Below, one piece after another: positions 16,857 to 25,759 of a stretch of 64,000 nt of DNA; position 1 is the first letter of the stretch; each line of letters starts with the position of its first letter. The notes under the pieces were generated by a model that did not search any database, was not told the DNA's origin, and saw only the letters and a list, made by a program, of their open reading frames with translations. This stretch comes from Pseudomonadota bacterium (GTDB lineage Bacteria > Myxococcota_A > UBA796 > UBA9615), in NCBI GenBank assembly GCA_024229515.1, contig JAAESI010000159.1:28382-92381 (forward strand), in the 5' to 3' direction. Both the position numbers and the translations under genes were made by a program.

Positions 16857-18475
16857 TCCAGGGTCCTGGCCCAGGCGGCGCCGTTGCGGCAGCGATCGAC
16901 GTCCGGGGCACCGCCGCAGAGCTCGTCGAGGCGGGCCTCACACCCGGTCGCGACCGCGGCGCCGAAGCCGAAGGAGCCCCACTCGCCGCCGGGCACGTTC
17001 CCCGGCCGGCAGCTCTCCTCGTCCTCCCGAATCAACGCTCCGAAGCCCATCAGCGCCTCGCGGCGGGCGTCCACGGCGGCGAGCTCCTCGCGCACCACCA
17101 GCGCCTCGAGGGCCGCGACCTGGTCCTCCCACAAGGCGTCGACGCAGACGCCGGACTGGAGCACCGGCTCCTCGGCGGGGCAGAGCATGTAGCGCACGGG
17201 GTGCAGGGTCTCGGCCGGCGCGGCGGCGGCGATGATCATCGTCCCGGTCGTGGCCGCCGATCCCAGCAGCACGATCGCGATCACGATCTTCCCGCCGATC
17301 CCCAGCTGCCACAGCTTCCAGCCGACCGCCGCCAGGGCCAGCCCCACCACCGGGTAGACCAGCGCCGCGCGGCGTCCGTCGTAGAAGTACAGCTGCTCGA
17401 CGTCCATCGAATCGGGGCCCACCCCGATCGCGGTCAGCCCCGCCGGAATCGCCACCGCCGAAGCCGCCAACGCGAGCATCACGGGACTCGCCGCCGGCAT
17501 CGCCAGACGGCGCGCGATCGGGGGAACGGACCACACCAGCGCCGCGATCACCGCCGCCAGCCCCAGCGCGAGGGCCGCCGGAGCCGCCGTGATCTGCCAG
17601 CCTGCGGCCCAGTCCTGGGGCATCGTCTCCCGCCACTCCAGCAGCGGCAGACCGAACCAACTGCCGAGCACGACGCCGGGCCAGCCGAGGGGATCGCCCA
17701 GCACGGATTGGAACACCGCCCCCACCGCGTCCCCGCCCACCGGGCTGGCGACCTCGGCCGAGGGCTCGAACCCGAGGATCATCGGGGCCAACGCGACAAC
17801 CGCGCCCCCCGCCGCCGCCCCCAGGGCGGGCAGATTCGCTCGCAGGAGCCAGACCGCCGCGGCCGCCAGCAACCCCGCGGGGGGCCACGCGCTCACGCAG
17901 AACCAGCCCGAGAACACCGCCACGAAGCCGAAGCCCGCCGCCCACGCGGGAGCCCGCGCCGAGGTCCCCGCGGCCCTCATCAGCAGCCACGCCGCCAGCA
18001 GCGTCAGCACCGCCGCCTCCACGTAGTTGCCGTACGCCATCAGCCCCCAGGCGGCCCAGCTGGGGGGCATCGCCAGCGCCGACGTCAGCCCCGCGGCCGC
18101 TCCGCCGCGCCCCAGCAGCTCGCGCCCCAGCAGCGCCACGAGCAAGGCCCCCGCGGTGGACCAGAGCGTGCCCATCACCCGGGCCATGCCCAGGTCCGCC
18201 TCCATCAGGAGGCCCAGGGGGAGGTAGAGGGCGGAGATCACCCACGGCCCCGCGCCCGTGTTGCCGCCCACGCCGGTGTACCAGTAGGCGCCCAGGTCCC
18301 CGACCGCGTGGCCTTCGGCGATCTGCCGGACCAGCCGCAGGTTCAGCAGCTCCTCGGGCTCGACGAGGTCGAACGCCAACGCCTGGGCCGCGAGCAGTCG
18401 GACGAGCACAAACAGCCCCAGGAGCACGCCGCACGCGATCGTCTCGTCGCGGGCCAGCGGCTCGCGAGCGCTCAC
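16853..18475 (-). CDS. GT-C-like polytopic glycosyltransferase candidate
   Basis: A 540-residue protein with about twelve membrane helices and a soluble tail of about 110 residues containing several Cys (CPAEEPVLQSGVC, EESCRPGN, CEARLDELCGG), probably disulfide-bonded in the periplasm. The first loop reads LVEPEELLNLRLVRQIAEGH, an acidic placement like that of GT-C enzymes. GTG 18475 was chosen because it overlaps the stop of the upstream gene as GTGA, a coupling arrangement seen repeatedly in this window. It shares a CTAG stop with the convergent gene ending at 16856. Likely one of a set of lipid-linked-sugar transferases acting at the outer face of the inner membrane; the specific reaction is unknown. 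Confidence 0.7.
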   Translation of the reverse strand: MSAREPLARDETIACGVLLGLFVLVRLLAAQALAFDLVEPEELLNLRLVRQIAEGHAVGDLGAYWYTGVGGNTGAGPWVISALYLPLGLLMEADLGMARVMGTLWSTAGALLVALLGRELLGRGGAAAGLTSALAMPPSWAAWGLMAYGNYVEAAVLTLLAAWLLMRAAGTSARAPAWAAGFGFVAVFSGWFCVSAWPPAGLLAAAAVWLLRANLPALGAAAGGAVVALAPMILGFEPSAEVASPVGGDAVGAVFQSVLGDPLGWPGVVLGSWFGLPLLEWRETMPQDWAAGWQITAAPAALALGLAAVIAALVWSVPPIARRLAMPAASPVMLALAASAVAIPAGLTAIGVGPDSMDVEQLYFYDGRRAALVYPVVGLALAAVGWKLWQLGIGGKIVIAIVLLGSAATTGTMIIAAAAPAETLHPVRYMLCPAEEPVLQSGVCVDALWEDQVAALEALVVREELAAVDARREALMGFGALIREDEESCRPGNVPGGEWGSFGFGAAVATGCEARLDELCGGAPDVDRCRNGAAWARTLD

Positions 18476-19551
18476 CACAGCGGCGCTGCCGCGACCAGGT
18501 TCATGCCCAGGCGGATGTTCAGGGCGACGTGCGCCGCGAGCACGAGGCCCGCCCCCACGAGCACCACCTTGCGCTTGTCCGGGTACGCCTCGTACGCCGC
18601 CGCGAGCGCCCACACCGCCACCGCGATGGCCATCGGATCGACAAGCTCGAAGTAGTGGTGCGGCTCCGGGGCCTGCCGGTGTAGAGCCAGCCCCTGCTGC
18701 ATCAGCAGGACGTGCACGGCCGTGTAGACCGCCATCGCGCAGACGACGGGGAGTCCCCGCGGCTCCAGCTTCCTGACCGCCGGCAGCAGGAACAGCGCCA
18801 TCGCCCCCAGCAGCATCGGGTTGAGGTACTCCAGCGTCGGGTTGTTCCAGTCCGGCACGTCGAAGATCTGCCGTCGGCGCACGCCCGGCTCCATCAGCAC
18901 GTCGATCACCGAGTTGGCGAAGATCCCCGGCTGCATGCTCGCCCAGCAAGCCAGCAGCGAGAGCAGCCCGATGAAGCCCATGCCGCGCCGTCGACCGGGG
19001 CACGCAAAGCCAAGTCCGACCACCAGCGGGAGCAGCACGAACCACATGCTGAGGTGGAACTCTGCCGCCGCGAACGTCAGCAGCAGGGCGATCACCCACG
19101 CTACGAGGCCCCCCCTTCGCGCGTAGACCAGCAGCGCCACGAGCGCGGCGGTGGAGAGCACCACCGCCAGCGGGTACTGCTCGAAGGGACGGAACGAGGT
19201 CGGCGTGATCGCTACGAGGAGGGCCGCGAGGCCGATCCAGCGGCCCTTGACCGGGCCGTCCGCGGCCAACCCCACCGCCAGCAGCACCACCAGCGGCACC
19301 AGCGCCGCGTGGACGACCATGAGCAGCTCACCCTCGTAGGTGCCGGTGCGGGCCGACCACTCTTCGAAGTGGCGCATGTACTGGGTGAAGAAGGGCGAGT
19401 GGATGAAGGGCACCCACCGCCACGGGTCGCCCGCGGGGTGCTCCCAGGACTTCCACCAGACATCTCGCCCGAGGTAGCTCTGGTAGAGGGCGTAGTTGAG
19501 GACCCCCGCGATGGCGGCGAAGGGAACCGCCCAGAGCAGCCGCTGCTTCAA
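18472..19551 (-). CDS. Polytopic membrane protein of the same glycan block
   Basis: A 359-residue protein with eight or nine membrane helices. The first loop after the opening helix is aromatic and charged (SYLGRDVWWKSWEHPAGDPW), again the place where GT-C-type enzymes hold catalytic residues, but no firm signature is seen. Other extracytoplasmic loops include HFEEWSARTGTYEGE and FDVPDWNNPTLEYLNP. The start ATG at 19551 lies one base after the stop of the lipoprotein gene upstream, and its own stop overlaps the GTG of the next gene, so lipoprotein, this protein and the following GT-C-like protein form one operon. Function unknown; participation in the same envelope pathway is inferred from context. 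Confidence 0.65.
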   Translation of the reverse strand: MKQRLLWAVPFAAIAGVLNYALYQSYLGRDVWWKSWEHPAGDPWRWVPFIHSPFFTQYMRHFEEWSARTGTYEGELLMVVHAALVPLVVLLAVGLAADGPVKGRWIGLAALLVAITPTSFRPFEQYPLAVVLSTAALVALLVYARRGGLVAWVIALLLTFAAAEFHLSMWFVLLPLVVGLGFACPGRRRGMGFIGLLSLLACWASMQPGIFANSVIDVLMEPGVRRRQIFDVPDWNNPTLEYLNPMLLGAMALFLLPAVRKLEPRGLPVVCAMAVYTAVHVLLMQQGLALHRQAPEPHHYFELVDPMAIAVAVWALAAAYEAYPDKRKVVLVGAGLVLAAHVALNIRLGMNLVAAAPLW

Positions 19552-19552
19552 G

Positions 19553-20359
19553 CTACAGAAGCTTCGCCACGATCTTGCGGGGCGCGTACTTGACGTCCGC
19601 GCCTCCCGAGTTGCCCAGCGTCATGGTGAAGCTGCCCTCGGCGCGGCTGATGTTGAACACCGTCTTGACCGTCTTGTTCTGGGGCGCCTTGCAGCCGAGC
19701 TCGACCGTGCTGCCCGAGTCCTTCCACTTGCACTGGATGCGCTCGAAGGCGACGCGCTTGTCGTTCTCGAACAGCTTGTGCCGCAGCTCGAACTTGTCGC
19801 CTTCGAGGTAGATCTCGCCGCGCACGACGCGCTTGTCGCCCGTGCGCTCGAACGACATCGTCTTGGAGTCGTTCAGGGGCACTTCGATCATCTCGATGCT
19901 GTGCGTGGGGCGCCATGCGGGCCAGTTCTCCGGGCCCTCGTCCTGCGTGTTGGGGAAGCGGGGATCGACGAGGCTCGCGCCGTAGTCGGCTGTCTCGTCC
20001 AGGCCCGCCTCGGGCGGGGCCGCGAGCGTCCCTCCCTTGCCGTCCTTGGCATCCGGAGCAACGGCGTCGGCCTCACCCTCTTCGGCGGAAGGAGCGCTGT
20101 CGCCCTCCGAAAGATCGGCAGCTTCACCGTCGGCCTCTTCGGCGGAAGGAGCGCTGTCGCCCTCCGAAAGATCGGCGGCGGCGTCGGGCTCGACCGGGTT
20201 CTCCGGGGGGGGGGCTTCGTCCCCCGCGTCGGGCGGGTTGTCGGGTCCAGCGAGCTCGGTCGTGGTGGTCTCACCACTACCACAGGCGATCAGAACCGTC
20301 GCCAAGACCAAGCCGAGAAGGCTGAAAAGAATACGCAAAGTGTTGGAATGCTTGAGCAT
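19553..20359 (-). CDS. Lipoprotein with duplicated acidic linker
   Basis: A 268-residue lipoprotein. The signal peptide (LRILFSLLGLVLATVLIAC) ends in a lipobox with Cys26. A Pro/Glu/Asp-rich linker follows and holds a duplicated 19-residue unit (DLSEGDSAPSAEE twice). The C-terminal domain, about residues 150-268, is basic and beta-rich with two Cys (IQCKW, LGCKAP) and is not recognised. A good ribosome binding site (AAGGAGT) lies about ten bases before the ATG. It is the first gene of the operon with the two membrane proteins downstream and is likely anchored to a membrane with its C-terminal domain in the periplasm. Confidence 0.8.
   Translation of the reverse strand: MLKHSNTLRILFSLLGLVLATVLIACGSGETTTTELAGPDNPPDAGDEAPPPENPVEPDAAADLSEGDSAPSAEEADGEAADLSEGDSAPSAEEGEADAVAPDAKDGKGGTLAAPPEAGLDETADYGASLVDPRFPNTQDEGPENWPAWRPTHSIEMIEVPLNDSKTMSFERTGDKRVVRGEIYLEGDKFELRHKLFENDKRVAFERIQCKWKDSGSTVELGCKAPQNKTVKTVFNISRAEGSFTMTLGNSGGADVKYAPRKIVAKLL
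20077..20176. repeat. Perfect 43-bp direct repeat inside a coding linker
   Basis: Two identical 43-base copies, 20077-20119 and 20134-20176, with a 57-base period, encode the duplicated acidic linker of the lipoprotein at 19553-20359. The period is a multiple of three, so the frame is kept. Perfect identity at synonymous positions indicates recent duplication by slippage or unequal exchange. Confidence 0.85.
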
Positions 20360-20402
20360 TTCGGCAGATTACTCCTTGGGCGATGCAAGCGACGCAACTC
20401 TA

Positions 20403-22796
20403 TCACGGAGCCCCTGTGTGAAGCGCGACGCGGGGGGCCGGTCCATCGCATCGGGCACCGATCACCACGGCCGAGAACGCGCCCGAATCGTTCAACTCGG
20501 TCAGCTCGCCCTCGGTGACCTCGCTGTGCACCGGACCGACGCCTTCGGCCAGGGGGACCCGGAGGTGGATCATCCACGTCCCTTGCGACGGCGCCACGTC
20601 GGGGTATTCGCTGATCTGGCCGCAGTACCACTTGTTCGGCTCCTGGTAGCGCAGCGAGCCGACGTCGACGATCGGCGGCTCGATCACCAGCGTGCCGGTT
20701 CCGTCCCAGGCGTCCTTGGCCGGTCGTCGGAAGCGGTACAGGGTCAGGTGGTCGAACTCCCAGACGCCATCGTCCTCGAGGTGTTCCTGCGCCCACGCCA
20801 GCCCCTGCACTCCCAGGTCGGGGAGGAACTTGCTTCGGCCGAACATGCGCTCGTCGACCTGCGCGACCCAGAGCCGATCCACGTGGCCGTTCCACGCCGA
20901 GCTGATGAACGGGAGCATCTCGTGATCGGGGTTCAGCCAGATCCGCTTGGGGAGCTCGGGGCCGGGCTGGCGCACGTCGAACCCGGCCTGGCGGCTGACG
21001 TACCAGAGCAGGGGGCCGCGCTGGCCCCACATCGGGAGCGTGGCGATGCCGTCGCGGTCGTCGTACTCGGCCACGATGACGGCGGCGGCGGCGGCGTAGT
21101 CCGGGCGGGTGGAGCGGTCCGCGGGCGCCAGCGAGAAGTGCACGGCGCCCAGCAACCAGAGGCCTCCGAGCACCGGGCCGGCGATCCTCCACGGTCCGCG
21201 GCGATCCAGCAGGCCGACGGCGGCGGCGGCGAGGGCGATGGGAACCAGCCAGCTGACCCACCGGAACCCCCAGAAGATCCGGCCGTGCATGATGGCGATA
21301 TGGTTGACGTAGAAGAAGAACACGCCGACCAGCCCGGCGACGAGGTTCGCCCCGCACAGCGCCGCGAGCAGGCCGTCCCGGGCGGCGATCACTTGCATGC
21401 CGCGGCCCGCCAACAGGATCAGCGGTAGCGCCGCCCACCAGTACCGGGGGGAGACGCCGCAGAGCACCGCGATGACCTCCCGCATGAACACGCCCATGCC
21501 GGGATCGAGGGGGTAGGACTCGGACATCAGCCGGGTGTCGAGGCCGACGATCGAGAAGGTCGCGAAGTGGGGCCAGGTCCACAGCGCCGGGAGCAGACCG
21601 ACCGCGGGCACCACCGCGAGGAGGTTCCCCAGCGCGGCGTTCCACCCGGCGTTGCGGCGGTTCTTGAGGAAGAGCAGGAGCACGACGCCGCCCTGGAGGA
21701 TCCCGAAGATCGCGGTGGTGTAGTGGCACAGGAAGCCGATCGCGAGCAGGCCGGTCCAGATCGCCCAGGAGCGTTTGCTGCCGTCCTCGAAGGCGCGCAA
21801 GGCGGCGAGCACCGAGCCGACGCAGATCAGGCTCACGAGGGCGTAGGGGGAGCCGTCGCCTCCGTAGAAGATCCCGGGGGAGCAGATCGCCCAGGCGCCG
21901 GCCGCGGCCACGCCGGCCCGGGGATCGACCCGCCGCACGAGGCGCCACAGCACCACCGCGGCGCCCAGCGACGCCAGCAGGGCGGGGAGCCGAAGCACCG
22001 GCTCGGACCAGTTGGACAGCGCGCCGAGGCCGCCCATCAGCCAGTGGTACAGCGGCGGGTGGGTGACGATCAGCGACGGCGGCTCCAGCACCATCCGAAG
22101 CAGATCTTCGCGCGCGAGGGGATCGCTGCCGAGGTTGGCCAGCAGCTCGGCCAGCGGCGGTCCGCCGGCTTCGCGGATTCCGGGCAGGCCGGGGCCGTAG
22201 GCGTGCTCGAGCAGCTCCACCGGCTCGCCCATGCGGAGGGCGCGCAGGGCCGCCGCGACGAGGAGCACGACCGCCATGGCCGGCTTCTCCAGGCTCCAGC
22301 CTTCGACCGTCGGGGGGGCTCGGGGGGGACCGGCGGCGGGGCCGAGCTTGCGCTGCCGGCGGCGCACCCACAGCAGCAGCGGCCAGGGGCCGAGCACGAT
22401 CACGGCCGTCATGACGAGGGGCTTGAGGAACCAGCCGTCGGGCCGCTCGCCGCCGCGCTGCATGCGGGCGACGGACACCGGGAGGGCGCGGATCTCGAGG
22501 GACTCGGTCAGCTCGCCGGTCGGCGTGCCGAGCACGTCCTGGGGGAGCCAGAAGACGAGGGGGCCGTCCATGTCGTCGTCGAGCGTCTGCCGGAGGAACA
22601 CCCACGCGCGGTCGATCTCGCCGTCGTAGTGGAGGCTCCAAGCGCCGTCGTCGTTGACCGTCGCCTCCGCCAGGGGGAGGTGAGGAGCGGTCAGATCGGC
22701 GGTGTCGGTGAGCCAGATCGTGTACTCGGCCTCCGGCGAGGTCTCAAGCACGGTGCCGCTCAGGGCGAGCGCTGCCAGCAGGGTCGGGAGCGACAC
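20403..22796 (-). CDS. ArnT/PMT-like glycosyltransferase (GT-C) with extra domains
   Basis: About 797 residues. After a signal-like N-terminus (SLPTLLAALALSGTVLE) comes a beta-rich extracytoplasmic domain (about residues 30-140), then a GT-C membrane core. The first core loop contains EPVELLEHAYGPGL and ends in VTHPPLYHWLMGGLG, the acidic residue plus HPPLYxxL pattern typical of ArnT-like enzymes that transfer sugars from polyprenyl phosphate. About ten helices follow, then a soluble C-terminal domain of about 250 residues. GTG 22796 was taken as start because longer versions run antisense into the divergent gene at 22849. It is the best supported glycosyltransferase of the block; donor sugar and target are unknown. 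Confidence 0.8.
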   Translation of the reverse strand: MSLPTLLAALALSGTVLETSPEAEYTIWLTDTADLTAPHLPLAEATVNDDGAWSLHYDGEIDRAWVFLRQTLDDDMDGPLVFWLPQDVLGTPTGELTESLEIRALPVSVARMQRGGERPDGWFLKPLVMTAVIVLGPWPLLLWVRRRQRKLGPAAGPPRAPPTVEGWSLEKPAMAVVLLVAAALRALRMGEPVELLEHAYGPGLPGIREAGGPPLAELLANLGSDPLAREDLLRMVLEPPSLIVTHPPLYHWLMGGLGALSNWSEPVLRLPALLASLGAAVVLWRLVRRVDPRAGVAAAGAWAICSPGIFYGGDGSPYALVSLICVGSVLAALRAFEDGSKRSWAIWTGLLAIGFLCHYTTAIFGILQGGVVLLLFLKNRRNAGWNAALGNLLAVVPAVGLLPALWTWPHFATFSIVGLDTRLMSESYPLDPGMGVFMREVIAVLCGVSPRYWWAALPLILLAGRGMQVIAARDGLLAALCGANLVAGLVGVFFFYVNHIAIMHGRIFWGFRWVSWLVPIALAAAAVGLLDRRGPWRIAGPVLGGLWLLGAVHFSLAPADRSTRPDYAAAAAVIVAEYDDRDGIATLPMWGQRGPLLWYVSRQAGFDVRQPGPELPKRIWLNPDHEMLPFISSAWNGHVDRLWVAQVDERMFGRSKFLPDLGVQGLAWAQEHLEDDGVWEFDHLTLYRFRRPAKDAWDGTGTLVIEPPIVDVGSLRYQEPNKWYCGQISEYPDVAPSQGTWMIHLRVPLAEGVGPVHSEVTEGELTELNDSGAFSAVVIGARCDGPAPRVALHTGAP

Positions 22797-22848
22797 GCCC
22801 CCAAAGGTACCCAACGTTCTGGCACGCGGCTTGGAAGGGACGATCCGC

Positions 22849-23679
22849 ATGCCCCCCCGCACGGCCCTCCCGATCCTCCTGACCGCCCTGGCGACCGTCA
22901 CCGCCTGCCAGTCCGGTCCCGAGCCGCTCCCCGTGGACACGATGCGAACGTGGGACCTTCGATTCGCGCTCCAGGACACGGACGTGGACCCCGTCGGGGT
23001 GACGGTCAATCGGGAGTCGGGGCGCGTGTTCTTCCTAGACGAACAGCGCGGGCTCTACGAGGTCCTGGAGGACGAGACCATCGAGGAGGTGATGTCGCTG
23101 GAGGACTTCCCGGCGGCCGAGATCGCGCCGACCAGCGCGTTCACCGACCTGGCCGTGATCAGCGACACGATGTTCGCCCTCACCGCTCGATCGGACGGGT
23201 ACCTGCTGGATCTGGAGGAGGGCACGCTGACGTAGCACTTCTGCTACCTGCCCGAGGAGATGGACGACGAGCCGTGGCTGGACCAGCTGACCCACTCGGT
23301 CGCCTACGACCCCCAGGACGGGCTGCTGTACGCGCAGCCGCAGACGTTCGAGACCGCCGAGGATGGCACCCAGACGATGCTGCGGTCGGAGATCGCGACC
23401 TTCGACGTGACCACGGGCGAGGATCTGAGCTGGGTCGAGCTGGAGGATCCCGAGTTCATCGCCGGCGGCATCTCCGCCGAGGGCTCCGGTTCGGTGCTGA
23501 TGGCTGCGGGCGCGGTGCTCTACCGGTATGCGCCGTCGACCGGCTTCTGGGAGGTCGGCACCCTGGCCGACGAGGACGTCGTCGACATGACGGGCGTGGT
23601 CTACGACGAGTATCGTCGCGCGATCTGGACGCTGGATGGCGCCAGTGACCGGCTCACCAAGTTCGGGTTTGAGGACTGA
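22849..23679 (+). pseudogene. Beta-propeller lipoprotein interrupted by an in-frame TAG
   Basis: An ATG at 22849 opens a lipoprotein (signal peptide ending ALATVTAC) with propeller-like repeats (RVFFLDEQRGLYEVLEDETI). Codon 129, TAG at 23233-23235, stops it, but the same frame continues at once with HFCYLPEEMDDEPWLDQL and further blades to a stop at 23679, giving 276 codons in all. Both halves have the composition and repeat style of one propeller protein. The downstream ATG at 23260 would start in mid-blade and without a signal peptide, so a separate gene is unlikely. A nonsense mutation (for example from CAG or TGG) is the simplest reading; suppression or a base-call error are alternatives. 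It diverges from the ArnT-like gene. Confidence 0.7.
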
Positions 23680-23768
23680 GTTCCGCCGCCGGTCCCGAAC
23701 CCGGACCCGGAAGTACCGTCGGCTTCTCCCCTTGAGGGGGAGGGGCCGGCGGTGCTACTTGGGCCGCG

Positions 23769-24026
23769 ATGTCGAGGCTCCGATACGACACGCCGCCCGC
23801 CTGGCAGGACGCCGTCCTCGCTGATCTGGTGTCGTTCCTCCAGGACCACTGCCACAACGAGCGCAAGGCCGCCGTGGCGGCGATGACGTTGGCGCACCAG
23901 CACTTCTACCTGGAGCTGGCGCGGCACTACGCCGGGCGGGATGTCGCCGATGCGCGGCTGGACGAGCTGCTCGACGCCGAGGCCGAGATCGTCCGCGCAC
24001 TCCCGATCCGGTCGGCCCTGCACTAG
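23769..24026 (+). pseudogene. miaE: miaE-like tRNA hydroxylase gene with internal deletion
   Basis: The 85-residue frame starts like tRNA-(2-methylthio-N6-isopentenyladenosine)-hydroxylase (LRYDTPPAWQDAVLADLVSF, then NERKAAVAAMTL) and ends like it (RLDELLDAEAEIVRALPIR, then SALH), but the family is about 190-200 residues long. The middle, which supplies most of the diiron ligands (the ExxH pairs of the ferritin-like bundle), is missing, and the two ends are joined in frame around AMTLAHQHFYLELARHY. The remaining protein could not bind two irons, so I call it a remnant, although it may still be translated. The family comparison is from memory of MiaE sequences. A CTCCCC-TTGA-GGGGAG hairpin lies just upstream in the gap after 23679. 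Confidence 0.65.
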
Positions 24027-24105
24027 GCCCCCGAGCCGCCCTTCAGCCACGCCCCGACCGCCTCCCCGCGACCCATTCGACCGTCGGCTCGGTAGGCTTC
24101 GCCCG

Positions 24106-24894
24106 ATGACGTCCCCCGCCACCGCTGGACCCCTCGCCGGCTGGCGGCTGCTCGCCGTCGTCGCCCACCCCGACGACGAAGCCTGGGCCCTCGGCGGCAC
24201 CCTCGCCGGCTGCGCGCTCTACGGCGGCGACCTGCACGTGCTGTACGCCACCCGCGGGGAGGCCGGCGTCGACCTGCGGGGCGAAGCAGCCCCCGGTCCC
24301 GAGCTCGCGGCGCTCCGGTCGCGCGAGGCCGAAGCAGCCTGTCGGATCCTCGGGGCGCGGGCCCACTTCGGGGATCTGCCCGACGGCGGCCTGGACCACC
24401 ACGATGACGCCGGTCGCGCCCTCGTCGCCCACACGATCGCGGCCTTGCGGCCCCACGTGATCCTCACCCTGGGCCGCGACGGCGGCTACGGACACCTCGA
24501 CCACCTCGCCGTGACCCGGTGGTGCGTGGACGCTGTCGAGGCGTCGGACGAGCCCCCCCGGCTGCTGCTCGCCGCCCTCCCCCCCGGCCTGCTTCAGCCG
24601 GTCTGGCGCCGCCTCCGGAACGCCGGCTTCAACGCCGTGCAGCCGGGCATGGCCAAGGACGCTTTCGGGGTGCCCCGGGACGAGGCCGACCTCCACCTGG
24701 ACGTCAGCCTGTGGAAGGAGCGCAAGCGGGCCGCCGTCGCCGCCCACGACTCCCAGTTCCGCGGCGACGAGCCCGACACGTTCCTGCTCCCGGGGCTGCT
24801 GACCGCGCTGGAGGACGAGGAGTGCTTCGTCCACGCCGGCGGCCCGCCGCTGCCTCCCGAAGCGGGCTTCGCCTTCGAAGGCCTCAGCAAGTAG
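24106..24894 (+). CDS. PIG-L/LmbE family N-deacetylase
   Basis: A 262-residue enzyme of the PIG-L superfamily, zinc-dependent amidases that deacetylate N-acetylglucosaminyl conjugates, mycothiol and bacillithiol precursors and related sugars. The zinc and catalytic motif AVVAHPDDEAW stands at about residues 17-27 and the second ligand motif GYGHLDHLAV near residue 130. No signal peptide, hence cytosolic. Length is typical. ATG 24106 was chosen as the first start giving the motif at the normal distance. It heads a compact four-gene cluster: the next gene starts five bases after its stop. With a glycosyltransferase and a Rieske oxygenase alongside, it probably acts on an N-acetylated sugar in a small glycoconjugate pathway. 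Confidence 0.9.
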   Translation: MTSPATAGPLAGWRLLAVVAHPDDEAWALGGTLAGCALYGGDLHVLYATRGEAGVDLRGEAAPGPELAALRSREAEAACRILGARAHFGDLPDGGLDHHDDAGRALVAHTIAALRPHVILTLGRDGGYGHLDHLAVTRWCVDAVEASDEPPRLLLAALPPGLLQPVWRRLRNAGFNAVQPGMAKDAFGVPRDEADLHLDVSLWKERKRAAVAAHDSQFRGDEPDTFLLPGLLTALEDEECFVHAGGPPLPPEAGFAFEGLSK

Positions 24895-24898
24895 TTCC

Positions 24899-25759
24899 GT
24901 GACCGTCCTGCACCTGAGCTCCGATCTACCGCCGAACATCTCCGGCGGCCGATCCATCGCCGTCGCCGCGATCGTCGCCGCCGACCCCGACGCCGTCGCC
25001 CTCGGCCCCACCGACGAGCCCCCGACCGAGGCCGTGGACGCGGTCGTGCTCCACGACCCTGCGCTGCTGCCTCGAGCGCAGGCCCTCGCGGCCCGCTTCG
25101 ACGCCCCCCTCACCCTCTACGTGCACGTGCTCCAGCAGGTCGTCACGGCCGCTCGCGGGGGCACGGACACCACCCGCTCCGAGGCGCTGCAGGCCGCGGC
25201 CCTCGCGGCAGCCGATGCGGTCGTCGTGCCCAGCGAGGCCGCCCGATCCGACCTCCCCCCGACCACCGCCCCGGTCCGCGTCGAGCCGCCCCCGGCCGAT
25301 CTGCCGACCGTGCCTCGGCGGGGGAGGGGATCCCTGCTGTACGTCGGCCGGTTCGCCTGGATCAAAGGGACCGTCGACCTGCTGGAGGCCTGGAGCCGGG
25401 TCGATGGCGGGGGCGAGCTTCACCTCGTGGGCGGGGTGCCCCGCAACCCCAAGAAGGACCGCTGGTGGCGCCGCAAGTGGGCCGACGACCCGTCCGTGAC
25501 CGACGAGCCCTGGCTCGACCGCGCGGTGCTCGCCCAGCGCTTCGCCGATGCTCACACGCTCGTGGTCCCCAGCCGCGCCGAGACCTACGGGCTCGTCGCC
25601 GCCGAAGGCTTCGCCGCGGGCGTGCCGATGATCCTCTCGGACCTCCCGGCCCTCCGTGAGCTGGCCGCCGGACGGCCCGCTGCGTGGTTCGCCCCCGGCG
25701 ACGTGGACGCGCTCGTGGAGTTGCTCCGCGCCCGCCCGCAGCGCACGATCCAACCGTGA
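24899..25759 (+). CDS. Short GT4-like glycosyltransferase
   Basis: A 286-residue protein starting with GTG 24899. The C-terminal half has the GT-B/GT4 features SLLYVGRFAWIKGTVDLLEA (start of the second Rossmann domain with the basic phosphate-binding residues) and VVPSRAETYGLVAAEGFAAG, the E-x7-E donor-sugar motif of family 4. The N-terminal acceptor domain is shorter than usual (family members are mostly 350-400 residues), with the opening HLSSDLPPNISGG matching the glycine-rich turn. It is cytosolic. It overlaps the following Rieske gene (GTGA) and follows the PIG-L gene by five bases, so all act in one pathway. Substrates are not predictable. Confidence 0.85.
   Translation: MTVLHLSSDLPPNISGGRSIAVAAIVAADPDAVALGPTDEPPTEAVDAVVLHDPALLPRAQALAARFDAPLTLYVHVLQQVVTAARGGTDTTRSEALQAAALAAADAVVVPSEAARSDLPPTTAPVRVEPPPADLPTVPRRGRGSLLYVGRFAWIKGTVDLLEAWSRVDGGGELHLVGGVPRNPKKDRWWRRKWADDPSVTDEPWLDRAVLAQRFADAHTLVVPSRAETYGLVAAEGFAAGVPMILSDLPALRELAAGRPAAWFAPGDVDALVELLRARPQRTIQP

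Noticed and set aside
15227..18655. Plus-strand open frame of over 1100 codons
   Set aside because: Shadow of the GT-C-like genes; composition unlike any protein.
23233..23235. TAG as pyrrolysine
   Set aside because: No reason for Pyl in a propeller lipoprotein of this kind of organism and no Pyl genes in view.
23680..23768. Riboswitch or ncRNA in the gap before the miaE remnant
   Set aside because: Only one short CTCCCC/GGGGAG hairpin; no conserved RNA motif recognised.
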